This document shows positions 38,843-47,911 of a stretch of 64,000 nt of DNA, one piece after another. This DNA is from Pseudomonas sp. Leaf58 (lineage in GTDB: Bacteria > Pseudomonadota > Gammaproteobacteria > Pseudomonadales > Pseudomonadaceae): contig NZ_CP032677.1 in NCBI RefSeq assembly GCF_003627215.1, positions 3,725,501 through 3,789,500 of the forward strand. The letters run 5' to 3'. A program made the position numbers and the translations under genes. A model generated the notes under the pieces. That model saw only the letters and a program-made list of their open reading frames with translations. It had not been told where the DNA came from and made no database searches. Numbering within the stretch: the first letter of the stretch is position 1; each line of letters begins with the position of its first letter.

Positions 38843-41071
38843 TCAAATACGCCGCGCGGCGTAACGCTTGAGCATGCTCGGGACGTCGAGAATCAACGCG
38901 ATGCGACCGTCACCGGTGATGGTGGCCCCGGACATGCCCGGGGTGCCCTGCAACATCTTGCCCAGCGGCTTGATGACCACTTCTTCCTGACCCACCAGTT
39001 GATCGACGACAAAACCGATGCGTTGGGTGCCGACCGAGAGGATCACCACGTGGCCCTCATGCTGCTCTTCGTGCACCTGGCCCTGTACCAGCCAGCGCTT
39101 GAGGTAGAACAGTGGCAGCGCCTTGTCGCGCACGATCACCACTTCCTGGCCGTCGACCACGTTGGTGCGCGACAGGTCGAGGTGGAAGATCTCGTTGACG
39201 TTGACCAGCGGGAAGGCGAACGCCTGATTAGCCAGCATCACCATCAAGGTAGGCATGATCGCCAGGGTCAGCGGCACTTTGATGACGATCTTCGAGCCCT
39301 GGCCCTTGGCCGAGTAGATATTGATCGAGCCATTGAGCTGGGAAATCTTGGTCTTCACCACGTCCATGCCCACGCCACGGCCAGACACGTCAGAAATCTC
39401 GGTCTTGGTCGAGAAGCCCGGCGCAAAGATCAGGTTGTAGCAGTCCGACTCACTCAGGCGCTCGGCGGCGTCCTTGTCCATCAGGCCCTTTTCCACGGCC
39501 TTGGCGCGCAGGATGTTCGGGTCCATGCCCTTGCCGTCGTCAGAAATCGACAGCAGGATGTGGTCGCCTTCCTGTTCGGCCGACAGCACCACCCGGCCAG
39601 TGCGCGCCTTGCCAGCGGCCTCGCGCTCGTCGGGCATCTCGACACCATGGTCAACCGCGTTGCGCACCAAGTGCACCAACGGGTCGGCCAGGGCCTCGAC
39701 CAGGTTCTTGTCGAGGTCGGTCTCTTCACCGACCAGCTCCAGGTTGATCTCTTTCTTCAGCTGCCGGGCCAGGTCGCGGACCAGGCGCGGGAAGCGGCCG
39801 AAAACTTTCTTGATCGGCTGCATGCGGGTTTTCATCACCGCGGTCTGCAGGTCGGCTGTGACCACGTCGAGGTTGGACACGGCCTTGGACATGGCCTCGT
39901 CGCCGCTGTTCAGGCCCAGGCGCACCAGGCGGTTACGCACCAGCACCAGTTCGCCGACCATATTCATGATCTCGTCCAGGCGCGCGGTGTCGACCCGCAC
40001 GGTGGTTTCCGCTTCGCTGACTGCATGCTTGTCGGCGGCCGGTGCTGGCGCGCGCGCTGCTGGGGCCGGCTTGGTGGCTGGCGCCGGGGCCGGGGCCGGG
40101 GCCGCTGGCTGTGCAACCGGCTGGCGGTCGGCTTTGCCCGCAGCAGGTGCCTGCACCTTGGCCGCAGTTGGGGCTTCGACGGCGGCAACGTCGCCGCCGA
40201 ACTTGCCCTTACCGTGCAACTGGTCGAGCAACGCCTCGAACTCGTGCTCGCTGATTTCATCGCTGGCTGCGGCAGTTGCACTGGCCTCGGCCACGGCAGG
40301 TGCCGGCGCCTTGACGGCAGGCAAAGCATCGGCCTGGAAAGTGCCCTTGCCGTGCAGTTGGTCCAACAGCGACTCGAATTCATCGTCGGTGATTTCGTCG
40401 CTGGCCGCTTCCACCGTGCTGGTGGCCGCTGGCACGGCGACCTCGGCGCTGAACTGGCCTTTGCCGTGCAACTGGTCGAGCAACGACTCGAACTCGGCGT
40501 CGGTGATGTCATCGCCTTCGCCGCTGAGGGTCTCGCCCTGCAGTTGCTCATCGGCTTCGGCTTGCGCCTTGACCGCATCGAGCGAATCGAGCAGCTGCTC
40601 GAACTCGCTGTCGGTAATGTCCTGTGCCTCGGCCACCGGCGCCGGCGCCGCAGGCTCTGGCGCTGCCGGGGCTTCGGCAGCACCGGGTTCGGCCAGGCGT
40701 GACAATGCCGCCAGCAGCTCGGGGGTAGCCGGGGTCACGTCACCACGCTCGCGCACCTGGCCAAACATGCTGTTGACCGTATCCAATGCCTCGAGCACCA
40801 CATCCATCAGTTCCGCATCGACCCGGCGCTCACCTTTGCGCAGGACGTCAAACACGTTCTCGGCGATGTGGCAGCACTCCACCAGCTCGTTCAGCTGAAG
40901 GAAGCCGGCGCCCCCTTTTACAGTGTGGAAACCGCGAAAGATCGCATTGAGCAGGTCGGCATCGTCGGGCCGGCTTTCCAGCTCGACCAGTTGCTCGGAC
41001 AGTTGCTCAAGAATTTCGCCGGCTTCTACCAGGAAATCCTGGAGGATTTCTTCATCGGCGCCGAAGCTCAT
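38843..41071 (-). CDS. cheA: Chemotaxis histidine kinase CheA (742 aa)
   Basis: The N-terminal Hpt domain has phospho-accepting His49 in [16 protein letters not shown]. The P2 region is replaced by a long acidic and Ala/Pro-rich linker with a repeated [21 protein letters not shown] unit, three clear copies and one degenerate, at about residues 150-290. The dimerisation and HATPase domains follow ([15 protein letters not shown]-box, [11 protein letters not shown]1 box, [20 protein letters not shown] G2 box), then the C-terminal CheW-like domain ([13 protein letters not shown]). AAGGAG lies upstream of the ATG at 41071. Confidence 0.96.
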   Translation of the reverse strand: MSFGADEEILQDFLVEAGEILEQLSEQLVELESRPDDADLLNAIFRGFHTVKGGAGFLQLNELVECCHIAENVFDVLRKGERRVDAELMDVVLEALDTVNSMFGQVRERGDVTPATPELLAALSRLAEPGAAEAPAAPEPAAPAPVAEAQDITDSEFEQLLDSLDAVKAQAEADEQLQGETLSGEGDDITDAEFESLLDQLHGKGQFSAEVAVPAATSTVEAASDEITDDEFESLLDQLHGKGTFQADALPAVKAPAPAVAEASATAAASDEISEHEFEALLDQLHGKGKFGGDVAAVEAPTAAKVQAPAAGKADRQPVAQPAAPAPAPAPATKPAPAARAPAPAADKHAVSEAETTVRVDTARLDEIMNMVGELVLVRNRLVRLGLNSGDEAMSKAVSNLDVVTADLQTAVMKTRMQPIKKVFGRFPRLVRDLARQLKKEINLELVGEETDLDKNLVEALADPLVHLVRNAVDHGVEMPDEREAAGKARTGRVVLSAEQEGDHILLSISDDGKGMDPNILRAKAVEKGLMDKDAAERLSESDCYNLIFAPGFSTKTEISDVSGRGVGMDVVKTKISQLNGSINIYSAKGQGSKIVIKVPLTLAIMPTLMVMLANQAFAFPLVNVNEIFHLDLSRTNVVDGQEVVIVRDKALPLFYLKRWLVQGQVHEEQHEGHVVILSVGTQRIGFVVDQLVGQEEVVIKPLGKMLQGTPGMSGATITGDGRIALILDVPSMLKRYAARRI
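40200..40620 (-). repeat. cheA: In-frame repeats in the CheA linker
   Basis: The coding sequence for [17 protein letters not shown] units recurs with its copies starting near 40213, 40351 and 40465 on the plus strand. A degenerate copy ([16 protein letters not shown]) lies near 40570-40620. The units are separated by Ala/Pro/Val-rich spacers. Confidence 0.85.
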
Positions 41072-41083
41072 CAAACGTGCTCC

Positions 41084-41872
41084 TTAAAAACCCAGGCTGG
41101 ACAGCAAATCATCGACATCGTCCTGACCGGACACGACGTCTTCACGCTTATCGGCATGAATCTGCGGACCTTCACCCCGAGTCGGATGTTTTTCTAGATC
41201 TTTTTCTGCGCGCAATTGATCGTGGTCATGCTGGATGCCGGCAAAGCGGTCCACCTGGCTGGCCATCAGCACCAATTTCAGCAGGTTGCTCTCCACCTCG
41301 GTCACCAACGTGGTGACGCGCTTGATCACCTGGCCGGTCAGGTCTTGGTAGTCCTGGGCCAACAGAATGTCGTTGAGGTGGCCGGCGACCTTGCGGTTGC
41401 CTGCGGCACTGTGCGTCAGGAAACTGTCGACGCGTTTGACCAGGTCACGGAATTCCGGCGCAGCCACTTCGCGGCGCATGAAGCGCTGCCAATCAGTACT
41501 CAAGGCCTTGGCCTCGCTGGCCAGGTCGTTGAGCACCGGGGTGCTTTCTTCGACCAGGTCCATGGTGCGGTTAGCCGCGCCCTCGGTGAGCTTGACCACG
41601 TAGGACAAGCGCTCGGTGGCGTCGGTTATCTGCGACACCTCTTCAGCCTGGGGCATGGTCGGGTCGATCTGGAAGCTGACGATGGCACTGTGCAGCTCGC
41701 GCGTCAGTTTGCCCACTTCCTGGTACAGACCGCGGTCGCGGGTTTGGTTCAGCTCGTGAATCAGCTGTACCGCCTCGCCAAAACGGCCCCGCTCCAGGCT
41801 CTCGACCAGCTCCTGGGCATGCTTCTTCAGGGTCGATTCGAACTCGCCCAAAGAGGTTTGTGATGATTCCAT
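41084..41872 (-). CDS. cheZ: CheY-P phosphatase CheZ (262 aa)
   Basis: An all-helical protein of the size of pseudomonad CheZ. The active-site segment is LLAQDYQDLTGQVIKRVTTL, holding the conserved Asp and Gln that act on CheY-P. A flexible region (DEKDLEKHPTRGEG-type charged linker) leads to the C-terminal peptide DDVDDLLSSLGF, the conserved CheY-binding tail. It sits between cheY and cheA. A candidate sigma-28 site lies inside its 3' part (41148-41174). Confidence 0.94.
   Translation of the reverse strand: MESSQTSLGEFESTLKKHAQELVESLERGRFGEAVQLIHELNQTRDRGLYQEVGKLTRELHSAIVSFQIDPTMPQAEEVSQITDATERLSYVVKLTEGAANRTMDLVEESTPVLNDLASEAKALSTDWQRFMRREVAAPEFRDLVKRVDSFLTHSAAGNRKVAGHLNDILLAQDYQDLTGQVIKRVTTLVTEVESNLLKLVLMASQVDRFAGIQHDHDQLRAEKDLEKHPTRGEGPQIHADKREDVVSGQDDVDDLLSSLGF
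41148..41174 (-). promoter_or_regulatory. Candidate sigma-28 promoter inside cheZ, upstream of cheA
   Basis: On the minus strand, TGAAG (41174-41170), 14 bases, then GCCGATAA (41155-41148). The -10 is a perfect FliA element and the -35 differs at one position from TCAAG. The cheA start is about 80 bases downstream. Use in vivo is not shown. Confidence 0.4.
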
Positions 41873-41892
41873 GGCGCGCCCCCTGACGTGAC

Positions 41893-42267
41893 TCAGCCGT
41901 TGACGCGTTCGAAGATCTTCTCGATCTTTTCTTTGAGCACCTGGGCGGTGAACGGCTTGACCACGTAACCATTGACGCCGGCCTGGGCCGCTTCAATGAT
42001 CTGGTCACGCTTGGCTTCGGCAGTCACCATCAGGACCGGCATGGTTTTCAGCTTGTCGCTGGCACGCACTTTACGCAGCAGGTCGATGCCGGACATGCCA
42101 GGCATGTTCCAGTCGGTCACCAGGAAGTCGTAGTGGCCGTTTTCCAGCATCGGCAACGCCGTGGTGCCGTCGTCGGCTTCGTCCGTGTTGGTGAAGCCAA
42201 GGTCACGCAACAGGTTCTTGATGATCCGCCGCATCGTCGAAAAGTCGTCAACGATGAGGATTTTCAT
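41893..42267 (-). CDS. cheY: Chemotaxis response regulator CheY (124 aa)
   Basis: A single receiver domain: MKILIVDDFSTMRRIIKNLL with the acidic pocket, phospho-acceptor Asp52 in FLVTDWNMPGMSG, Thr in VLMVTAEAKRDQI and Lys in GYVVKPFTAQVL. CheY-P binds FliM at the motor and reverses rotation. The ATG at 42267 is preferred over an upstream in-frame TTG. It is the first gene after fliA and leads the che operon; a GC-rich hairpin (42303-42322) lies between. Confidence 0.96.
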   Translation of the reverse strand: MKILIVDDFSTMRRIIKNLLRDLGFTNTDEADDGTTALPMLENGHYDFLVTDWNMPGMSGIDLLRKVRASDKLKTMPVLMVTAEAKRDQIIEAAQAGVNGYVVKPFTAQVLKEKIEKIFERVNG

Positions 42268-42302
42268 ATCTTTGTTCAAGTAGACCTCCAAGCAGTCTCA
42301 AA

Positions 42303-42322
42303 CGCGCTCGGCCCCGAGCGCG
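42303..42322 (-). terminator. Hairpin between fliA and cheY
   Basis: CGCGCTCGG and CCGAGCGCG are inverted arms around two central bases (in practice an eight-pair stem with a four-base loop), followed on the minus strand by TTTGAG. The U-run is too short for a strong terminator; it may be partial or stabilise the 3' end. Confidence 0.4.
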
Positions 42323-42385
42323 CATTCAATCAATTCGGTGCAACATGGAAAACGCACGTGGAAAACGACTGCAACGATAGCGGGC

Positions 42386-43126
42386 TCAACGCGCCCGCCA
42401 TTCTCCCAGGCGGCTGCGCAGGCGCGCGGCGCACTGGCTGTGCAGCTGGCTGACCCGCGACTCACTGACCCCAAGCACCTCGCCGATTTCCTTAAGGTTC
42501 AGCTCTTCGTCGTAGTACAGCGCCAGTACCAGGCGTTCACGCTCCGGCAGGTTGGCGATGGCCTCGGTCAGGGCAACCTGGAAGCGCTCGTCCTCCAGGC
42601 CTCGTGCAGGCTCGACCTGGCCACTGGCACCATCCTCATGCAGCCCTTCGTGCTCGCCGTCCTGCAGCAGGTCGTCGAAACTGAACAGGCGGCTGCCCAG
42701 GGTATCGTTCAAGATCCCGTAGTAATCATCGAGACTCAATTGGAGTTCGGCAGCAACTTCATGATCTTTAGCGTCGCGACCGGTTCTGGCTTCAACGGCA
42801 CGCATCGCATCGCTGACCATGCGGGTATTACGGTGCACCGAACGGGGTGCCCAATCGCCCTTGCGCACTTCGTCGAGCATGGCCCCGCGAATGCGGATGC
42901 CGGCATAGGTTTCGAAACTGGCGCCCTTGCTGGCGTCGTATTTGTTGGCCACTTCCAGCAGGCCAATCATGCCGGCCTGGATCAGGTCTTCGACCTGCAC
43001 GTTGGCCGGCAGACGCGCCAGCAGGTGGTAGGCGATGCGCTTGACCAGCGGGGCGTAGCGTTCGATCAGCTCGTACTGGGCGTCTTTCGATGCCCGGCTG
43101 TACATCTTGAAACCGCTCGCACTCAT
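42386..43126 (-). CDS. fliA: Flagellar sigma factor FliA (sigma-28, 246 aa)
   Basis: FliA directs late flagellar and chemotaxis genes. Region 2 (AYHLLARLPANVQVEDLIQA, MIGLLEVANKYDASKGASFE, YAGIRIRGAMLDEVRKGDW), region 3 and region 4 (ERERLVLALYYDEELNLKEI, then GEVLGVSESRVSQLHSQC) are complete. Length matches the family (about 240-247). The ATG at 43126 overlaps the fleN stop by four bases. Its targets here probably include the FliK-like gene at 28572 and possibly cheA. Confidence 0.96.
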   Translation of the reverse strand: MSASGFKMYSRASKDAQYELIERYAPLVKRIAYHLLARLPANVQVEDLIQAGMIGLLEVANKYDASKGASFETYAGIRIRGAMLDEVRKGDWAPRSVHRNTRMVSDAMRAVEARTGRDAKDHEVAAELQLSLDDYYGILNDTLGSRLFSFDDLLQDGEHEGLHEDGASGQVEPARGLEDERFQVALTEAIANLPERERLVLALYYDEELNLKEIGEVLGVSESRVSQLHSQCAARLRSRLGEWRAR

Positions 43127-43956
43127 AGCACGGGACCCGCGCTGGTGGGCTGCACCAGGCGCTCGACAAAGAACTCCAGGTGGCCACGCGGGTTGGCCGG
43201 CAGCGGCCAGCTGTCGACCTTCTGGGCAATCGCCTTGAAGGCCAGCGCACACTTGGAGCGGGGGAAGGCTTCGTAGACCGCGCGCTGCTTCTGCACGGCC
43301 TTGCGCACACATTCGTCATAAGGCACTGCGCCCACGTACTGCAGGGCAACGTCGAGGAAGCGGTCGGTGACCTTGGTCAGCTTGGCGAACAGGTTGCGCC
43401 CTTCCTGCGGGCTTTGCGCCATGTTGGCCAGTACCCGGAAGCGGTTCATGCCGTAGTCGCGGTTGAGCAGCTTGATCAGGGCGTAGGCGTCGGTGATCGA
43501 GGTGGGTTCGTCGCACACCACCAGCAGCACTTCCTGGGCAGCACGGACGAAGCTGACTACCGAGTCACCAATACCGGCAGCGGTGTCGATCACCAGCACG
43601 TCGAGGTTGTCACCGACTTCGCTGAATGCCTGGATCAGGCCGGCATGCTGGGCCGGGGCCAGGTGCACCATGCTCTGGGTGCCCGAGGCCGCCGGCACGA
43701 TGCGCACACCACCAGGGCCCTGCAGCATCACGTCGCGCAGTTCGCAGCGCCCTTCGATGACATCGGCCAGGGTGCGTTTGGGGGTAAGGCCCAGCAACAC
43801 GTCGACGTTGGCCAAGCCCAGGTCGGCGTCGAGCAGCATGACTCTGCGGCCAAGCTCAGCCAACGCCAGGGACAGGTTCACTGAAACGTTAGTTTTGCCG
43901 ACGCCACCTTTGCCACCGGTCACGGCGATAACCTGTACGGGATGCATGCTACCCAT
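43123..43956 (-). CDS. fleN: Flagellar number regulator FleN/FlhG (277 aa)
   Basis: A MinD-family ATPase: QVIAVTGGKGGVGKTNVSVN (deviant Walker A), RRVMLLDADLGLANVDVLLG, LDVLVIDTAAGIGDSVVSFV and VVCDEPTSITDAYALIKLL. FleN counters FlhF and inhibits FleQ to limit flagellar number at the pole. The protein opens with MGSMHPVQVIA, close to FleN of other pseudomonads. It lies between flhF and fliA and overlaps fliA by four bases. Confidence 0.95.
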   Translation of the reverse strand: MGSMHPVQVIAVTGGKGGVGKTNVSVNLSLALAELGRRVMLLDADLGLANVDVLLGLTPKRTLADVIEGRCELRDVMLQGPGGVRIVPAASGTQSMVHLAPAQHAGLIQAFSEVGDNLDVLVIDTAAGIGDSVVSFVRAAQEVLLVVCDEPTSITDAYALIKLLNRDYGMNRFRVLANMAQSPQEGRNLFAKLTKVTDRFLDVALQYVGAVPYDECVRKAVQKQRAVYEAFPRSKCALAFKAIAQKVDSWPLPANPRGHLEFFVERLVQPTSAGPVL

Positions 43957-44049
43957 GTCTGTTCTTTACCTTGTCTCGCTGGGACTCAGGCCACACGTAG
44001 GGCAATTCTGCGTACCCTTTGGCATAGCTACCTTGCACACACTTCATCA

Positions 44050-45360
44050 TCAACCCGCTCGCCTTGGGTTGTGATAGAGATCAGCGAACATGTCGGCCAT
44101 GGCCTCTTCGCTGGGCTCGTCCTGCTGCTGCACATTGACCGCACGGGTAATCAGCTGGTGCCCCCGCGGCAGGTGCAGGTCGTCCGGAATGCGCGGCCCA
44201 TCGGTCAGATAGGCCACTGGCAGTTCATGACTGATGGCAAGGCTCAGCACATCGCCAAGGCTTGCCGTTTCATCGAGTTTGGTCAGGATGCAACCGGCCA
44301 GGCCACAGCGCTTGTAGCTGTGGTAGGCGGCGGTCAGCACCTGCTTCTGGCTGGTGGTGGCCAGTACCAGGTAGTTCTTCGCGGCAATGCCACGCCCGGC
44401 CAGGGTTTCCAGTTGCATGCGCAGGGCCGGGTCACTGGCCTGCAGACCGGCGGTATCGATCAGCACCACGCGCTTGCGCAGCAGCGGCTCCAGCGCCGCC
44501 GCCAGCGACTGCCCCGGGTCGACATAAGTCACCGGCACATTGAGGATGCGGCCCAAGGTCTTGAGCTGCTCCTGGGCACCGATGCGGAAGCTGTCCATGC
44601 TCACCAGCGCCAGGTTCTGCGCGCCGTACTTGAGCACATAGCGGGCGGCCAGCTTGGCCAGGGTGGTGGTTTTGCCCATGCCGGCCGGGCCGACCATGGC
44701 AATCACACCGCCCTCTTCGATCGGCTCGACCTCGGGGATTTCGATCATCCGCGCCAGGTGCGCCAGCAGCATGCGCCAGGCCTGGCGTGGCTCTTCGATT
44801 TCGGCGGTCAGGTCCAGTAGCTCGCGCGCGATCGGGCCGGACAGGCCGATGCGCTGCAGGCGGCGCCAGAGCGTGGCCTGCTGCGGCTTGCTGCCCTGCA
44901 GTTGGGACCAGGCCAACGAACCGAGCTGCACTTCCAGCAGCTCGCGCAGGCCCGACAGCTCGGTGCGCATGGCATCGAACAGGCGCGGGTCGACCGGCGC
45001 CTGCGCCGGGGCTGCAGCGGCGGCCTGCGGGGCATCGACGTGCGGCTCGATCAGCGGCTCGGCAGCGGTCAGCGGCTGCCCGGCGAACAATTGGCGGTTG
45101 TTGTCGCTGCTGTCCGGGCGATGGTCCAGCTCGGCCTGGGCAGTGGCGATGCGCGTATGGGTCTTGCGCAGCTCTTCTTCCAGCTCGGCATTGGGCACCC
45201 GCGGGGCCAGGGCGGACAGCTTGTAGTCCAGCGCCGCCGTCAGCTCGACACCGCCAGCAATGCGGCGGTTGCCGATGATGGCGGCGTCGGCGCCCAGCTC
45301 ATCACGGACCAGCTTCATGGCCTGACGCATATCGGCGGCGAAAAATCGCTTAACTTGCAT
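44050..45360 (-). CDS. flhF: Signal-recognition-particle-like GTPase FlhF (436 aa)
   Basis: FlhF marks the pole where the flagellum is built. The N-terminal basic B domain opens MQVKRFFAADMRQAMKLVRD with the DELGADAAIIGNRRIAGG motif. The G domain has AMVGPAGMGKTTTLAKLAAR (P-loop), LVSMDSFRIGAQEQLKTLGR, VVLIDTAGLQASDPALRMQL and ILTKLDETASLGDVLSLAIS. The middle linker is Ala/Pro-rich. It follows flhA after 11 bases and precedes fleN. Confidence 0.96.
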   Translation of the reverse strand: MQVKRFFAADMRQAMKLVRDELGADAAIIGNRRIAGGVELTAALDYKLSALAPRVPNAELEEELRKTHTRIATAQAELDHRPDSSDNNRQLFAGQPLTAAEPLIEPHVDAPQAAAAAPAQAPVDPRLFDAMRTELSGLRELLEVQLGSLAWSQLQGSKPQQATLWRRLQRIGLSGPIARELLDLTAEIEEPRQAWRMLLAHLARMIEIPEVEPIEEGGVIAMVGPAGMGKTTTLAKLAARYVLKYGAQNLALVSMDSFRIGAQEQLKTLGRILNVPVTYVDPGQSLAAALEPLLRKRVVLIDTAGLQASDPALRMQLETLAGRGIAAKNYLVLATTSQKQVLTAAYHSYKRCGLAGCILTKLDETASLGDVLSLAISHELPVAYLTDGPRIPDDLHLPRGHQLITRAVNVQQQDEPSEEAMADMFADLYHNPRRAG

Positions 45361-45371
45361 TATCCCCTACC

Positions 45372-47501
45372 TCAGCCATTAGGGCCCACGGTGGCAACGA
45401 TGGTGACTTGCTTGTTGTCAGGTATTTCCTGATACGCCAGAACATGCAAATTCGGTACAGCCAGGCGCCCGAAACGCGACAGCATGGCGCGGATCGGGCC
45501 GGCGACCAGGAGAATAGCCGGTTGGCCCTGCATTTCCTGGCGCTGGGCCGCTTCGATCAACGAACGCTGCAGCTTTTCGGCCATGCTCGGCTCCAGAAGA
45601 ACACCGTCTTCCTGACCTTGCCCGGCCCTTTGCAGACTATTGAGCAAAATCTGTTCCAACCTTGGCTCCAGGGTAATCACTGGCAGCTCCGACTCAACAC
45701 CGACAATGCTTTGCACGATGGCGCGACACAATCCGACGCGCACTGCCGCTACCAGCGCGGCGGTATCTTGACTCTTGCCGGCATTGTTCGCGATCGCCTC
45801 GGCGATACTGCGAATATCACGCACTGGCACCTGCTCCGACAACAGCGCTTGCAGCACCTTGAGCAGGCCCGACAAGGAAATGACACCCGGCACCAGCTCT
45901 TCGGCAAGTTTAGGCGATGCCTTGCCCAACACCTGCAGCAATTGCTGAACCTCTTCGTGGCCGATCAGTTCATGGCAGTGCTTCTGCAAGATTTGGTTGA
46001 GGTGGGTGGCCACCACGGTACTGGCATCGACCACGGTGTAGCCCAGCGACTGCGCCTGAGCGCGCTGGCCGACATCGATCCACACGGCCTCCAGGCCAAA
46101 CGCCGGGTCGCGCGCGGCAATGCCGTTAAGGGTGCCGAACACTTGCCCTGGGTTGATTGCCAGCTCCCGGTCCGGGTAAATCTCGGCCTCGGCCAGGATC
46201 ACCCCCATCAGGGTCAGGCGGTAGGCGCTGGGCTGCAGGTCGAGGTTGTCGCGGATGTGCACGGTAGGCATGAGGAAGCCCAGGTCCTGCGAGAGCTTCT
46301 TGCGCACCCCCTTGATTCGCGCCAGCAACTGGCCGCCCTGGTTGCGGTCGACCAGCGGGATCAACCGGTAGCCGACTTCCAGGCCGATCATGTCGATCGG
46401 CGTGACGTCGTCCCAGCCCAACTCCTTGGTCTCCATCGCGCGCTGTGGCGAGGGCAGCAGGTCCTGCTGGCGCTGTGCTTCTTGCTGCGCCTGCACCTTG
46501 GTCTTCTGCTGCTTCTTCCACACCAGGTAGGCGCCGCCACAGGCCAGCAGGCCCAGGCCGAGGAAGGCCACGTGCGGCATGCCCGGCACCAGGCCCATGA
46601 CGATCATCAGCGCACCGGACACCGCCAGCGCCTTGGGCGAATCGAACATCTGCCGGTTGATCAGCTTGCCCATGTCCTCGGAACCCGAGGCACGGGTAAC
46701 CATGATCGCGGCGGCGGTGGACAGCAGCAGTGATGGCAATTGCGCCACCAAACCGTCACCGATGGTCAACAGGGCGTACACCTTGCCGGCATCGCCGAAG
46801 CTCATGCCGTGCTGCAGCATGCCGATCAGCATGCCGCCGATCAGGTTGATGAACAGGATCAGCAGGCCGGCAATGGCGTCACCGCGGACGAATTTGCTGG
46901 CACCGTCCATCGAGCCGTAGAACTCGGCCTCCTGTGCCACCTCGGCACGCCGGTGCTTGGCCTGGGCCTGGTCGATCAGGCCGGCGTTGAGGTCGGCGTC
47001 GATGGCCATTTGCTTGCCAGGCATGGCGTCGAGGGTGAAACGCGCGCTCACTTCCGAGATACGCCCGGCGCCCTTGGTCACCACCACGAAGTTGATGATC
47101 ATGAGGATGGCGAACACCACGGCACCGACCACGTAGTTACCACCGATCACCACCTCGCCGAAGGCCTGGATCACCTTACCGGCTGCGCCGTGGCCTTCCT
47201 GGCCATGCAGCATCACCACCCGGGTGGAGGCCACGTTCAGGGCCAGACGCAGCAGCGTGGCCACCAGCAGGATGGTGGGGAACGCGGCGAAGTCGAGCGG
47301 GCGCAGGGCGTACACGCAGACCAGCAGCACCACGATCGACAGGGCAATGTTGAAGGTGAAGAACACGTCGAGCAGGAACGGCGGTATCGGCAACATCATC
47401 ATTGCCAACATCACCAGCAGCAACAGCGGCACACCCAGGTTGCCCCGGCCGAGCCCGGCCAGGTTGTTACGGGCGTTGCTGATTAACTGAGTGCGATCCA
47501 C
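45372..47501 (-). CDS. flhA: Flagellar export gate protein FlhA (709 aa)
   Basis: The N-terminal half has eight transmembrane helices. The signature PLDFAAFPTILLVATLLRLALN and the FHIPEP-type cytoplasmic loop around TKGAGRISEVSARFTLDAMP are characteristic of FlhA/LcrD. The C-terminal half is the cytoplasmic platform that binds chaperones and substrates (RVGLCRAIVQSIVG, VVASTHLNQIL-like region). Length (709) is typical. A sigma-54 site lies upstream (47557-47573). It precedes flhF. Confidence 0.96.
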   Translation of the reverse strand: MDRTQLISNARNNLAGLGRGNLGVPLLLLVMLAMMMLPIPPFLLDVFFTFNIALSIVVLLVCVYALRPLDFAAFPTILLVATLLRLALNVASTRVVMLHGQEGHGAAGKVIQAFGEVVIGGNYVVGAVVFAILMIINFVVVTKGAGRISEVSARFTLDAMPGKQMAIDADLNAGLIDQAQAKHRRAEVAQEAEFYGSMDGASKFVRGDAIAGLLILFINLIGGMLIGMLQHGMSFGDAGKVYALLTIGDGLVAQLPSLLLSTAAAIMVTRASGSEDMGKLINRQMFDSPKALAVSGALMIVMGLVPGMPHVAFLGLGLLACGGAYLVWKKQQKTKVQAQQEAQRQQDLLPSPQRAMETKELGWDDVTPIDMIGLEVGYRLIPLVDRNQGGQLLARIKGVRKKLSQDLGFLMPTVHIRDNLDLQPSAYRLTLMGVILAEAEIYPDRELAINPGQVFGTLNGIAARDPAFGLEAVWIDVGQRAQAQSLGYTVVDASTVVATHLNQILQKHCHELIGHEEVQQLLQVLGKASPKLAEELVPGVISLSGLLKVLQALLSEQVPVRDIRSIAEAIANNAGKSQDTAALVAAVRVGLCRAIVQSIVGVESELPVITLEPRLEQILLNSLQRAGQGQEDGVLLEPSMAEKLQRSLIEAAQRQEMQGQPAILLVAGPIRAMLSRFGRLAVPNLHVLAYQEIPDNKQVTIVATVGPNG

Positions 47502-47556
47502 CGCGAGTCCTCTTCATGCAAAACTTTGACGCACAAGGGGCGTCTGGCGCTGGCTT

Positions 47557-47573
47557 TGCAAGAAGCCTTCCAA
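47557..47573 (-). promoter_or_regulatory. Sigma-54 (-24/-12) promoter of flhA
   Basis: On the minus strand TTGGAAGGCTTCTTGCA: GG and GC are separated by 10 bases as in the RpoN consensus TGGCACG-N4-TTGC. It ends about 56 bases before the flhA ATG. Expected activator is FleQ, which is not in the window. Confidence 0.6.
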
Positions 47574-47620
47574 CTTTGTGGATCTGGTGTGAGCCGGGGT
47601 GTTCGCCTTGAGGTTTTTAC

Positions 47621-47886
47621 CGCCTGTTAGATCGAGCGCCGCCCGCGCGGCGCTTCGCGGCGCAAGGCCGCTCCCACATCTGTTTCGGGCCAATCACTCC
47701 TGTGAGTTCTCTTCTGTCCGCCTGTTTGTTCACTTCGATATCGAGGGGCAAAGCTGCTCTTCATCCATTTCCAGCCATGCACCAAGGCTGCAACCCGCCT
47801 GGCACAGGAGTGATTGGCCCGAAACAGATGTGGGAGCGGCCTTGCGCCGCGAAGCGCCGCGCGGGCGGCGCTCGACCTCACAGGCG
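47621..47886. repeat. 84-base nearly perfect inverted repeat between flhA and flhB
   Basis: Arms 47621-47704 and 47803-47886 are reverse complements with only two mismatches; the inner 73 bases (47632-47704 against 47803-47875) are perfect. The loop is 98 bases and includes a TCGATATCGA palindrome (47735-47744). The arms include a gcaaggccgctcccaca REP-like core. There is no transposase gene or obvious target duplication. Confidence 0.9.
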
Positions 47887-47911
47887 CTGAATGTGGTGCG
47901 ACGAGCACCTG

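Larger units (their letters stand above)
47502..47911. other. 410-base gap between flhB and flhA, with promoter and large inverted repeat
   Basis: It contains the flhA sigma-54 site (47557-47573) and the inverted repeat 47621-47886. Both arms contain the same REP-like gcgcaaggccgctcccaca segment and therefore encode the same peptide on both strands, which explains apparent open frames here; no real gene is seen. Confidence 0.75.

Noticed and set aside
38636..40702. 688-codon plus-strand frame over cheA and cheB
   Set aside because: Antisense to clear CheA and CheB coding sequence; its repeats simply mirror the CheA linker repeats.
43957..44049. Sigma-54 promoter between flhF and fleN
   Set aside because: The GG and GC candidates there are not 10 bases apart, so no -24/-12 site is claimed.
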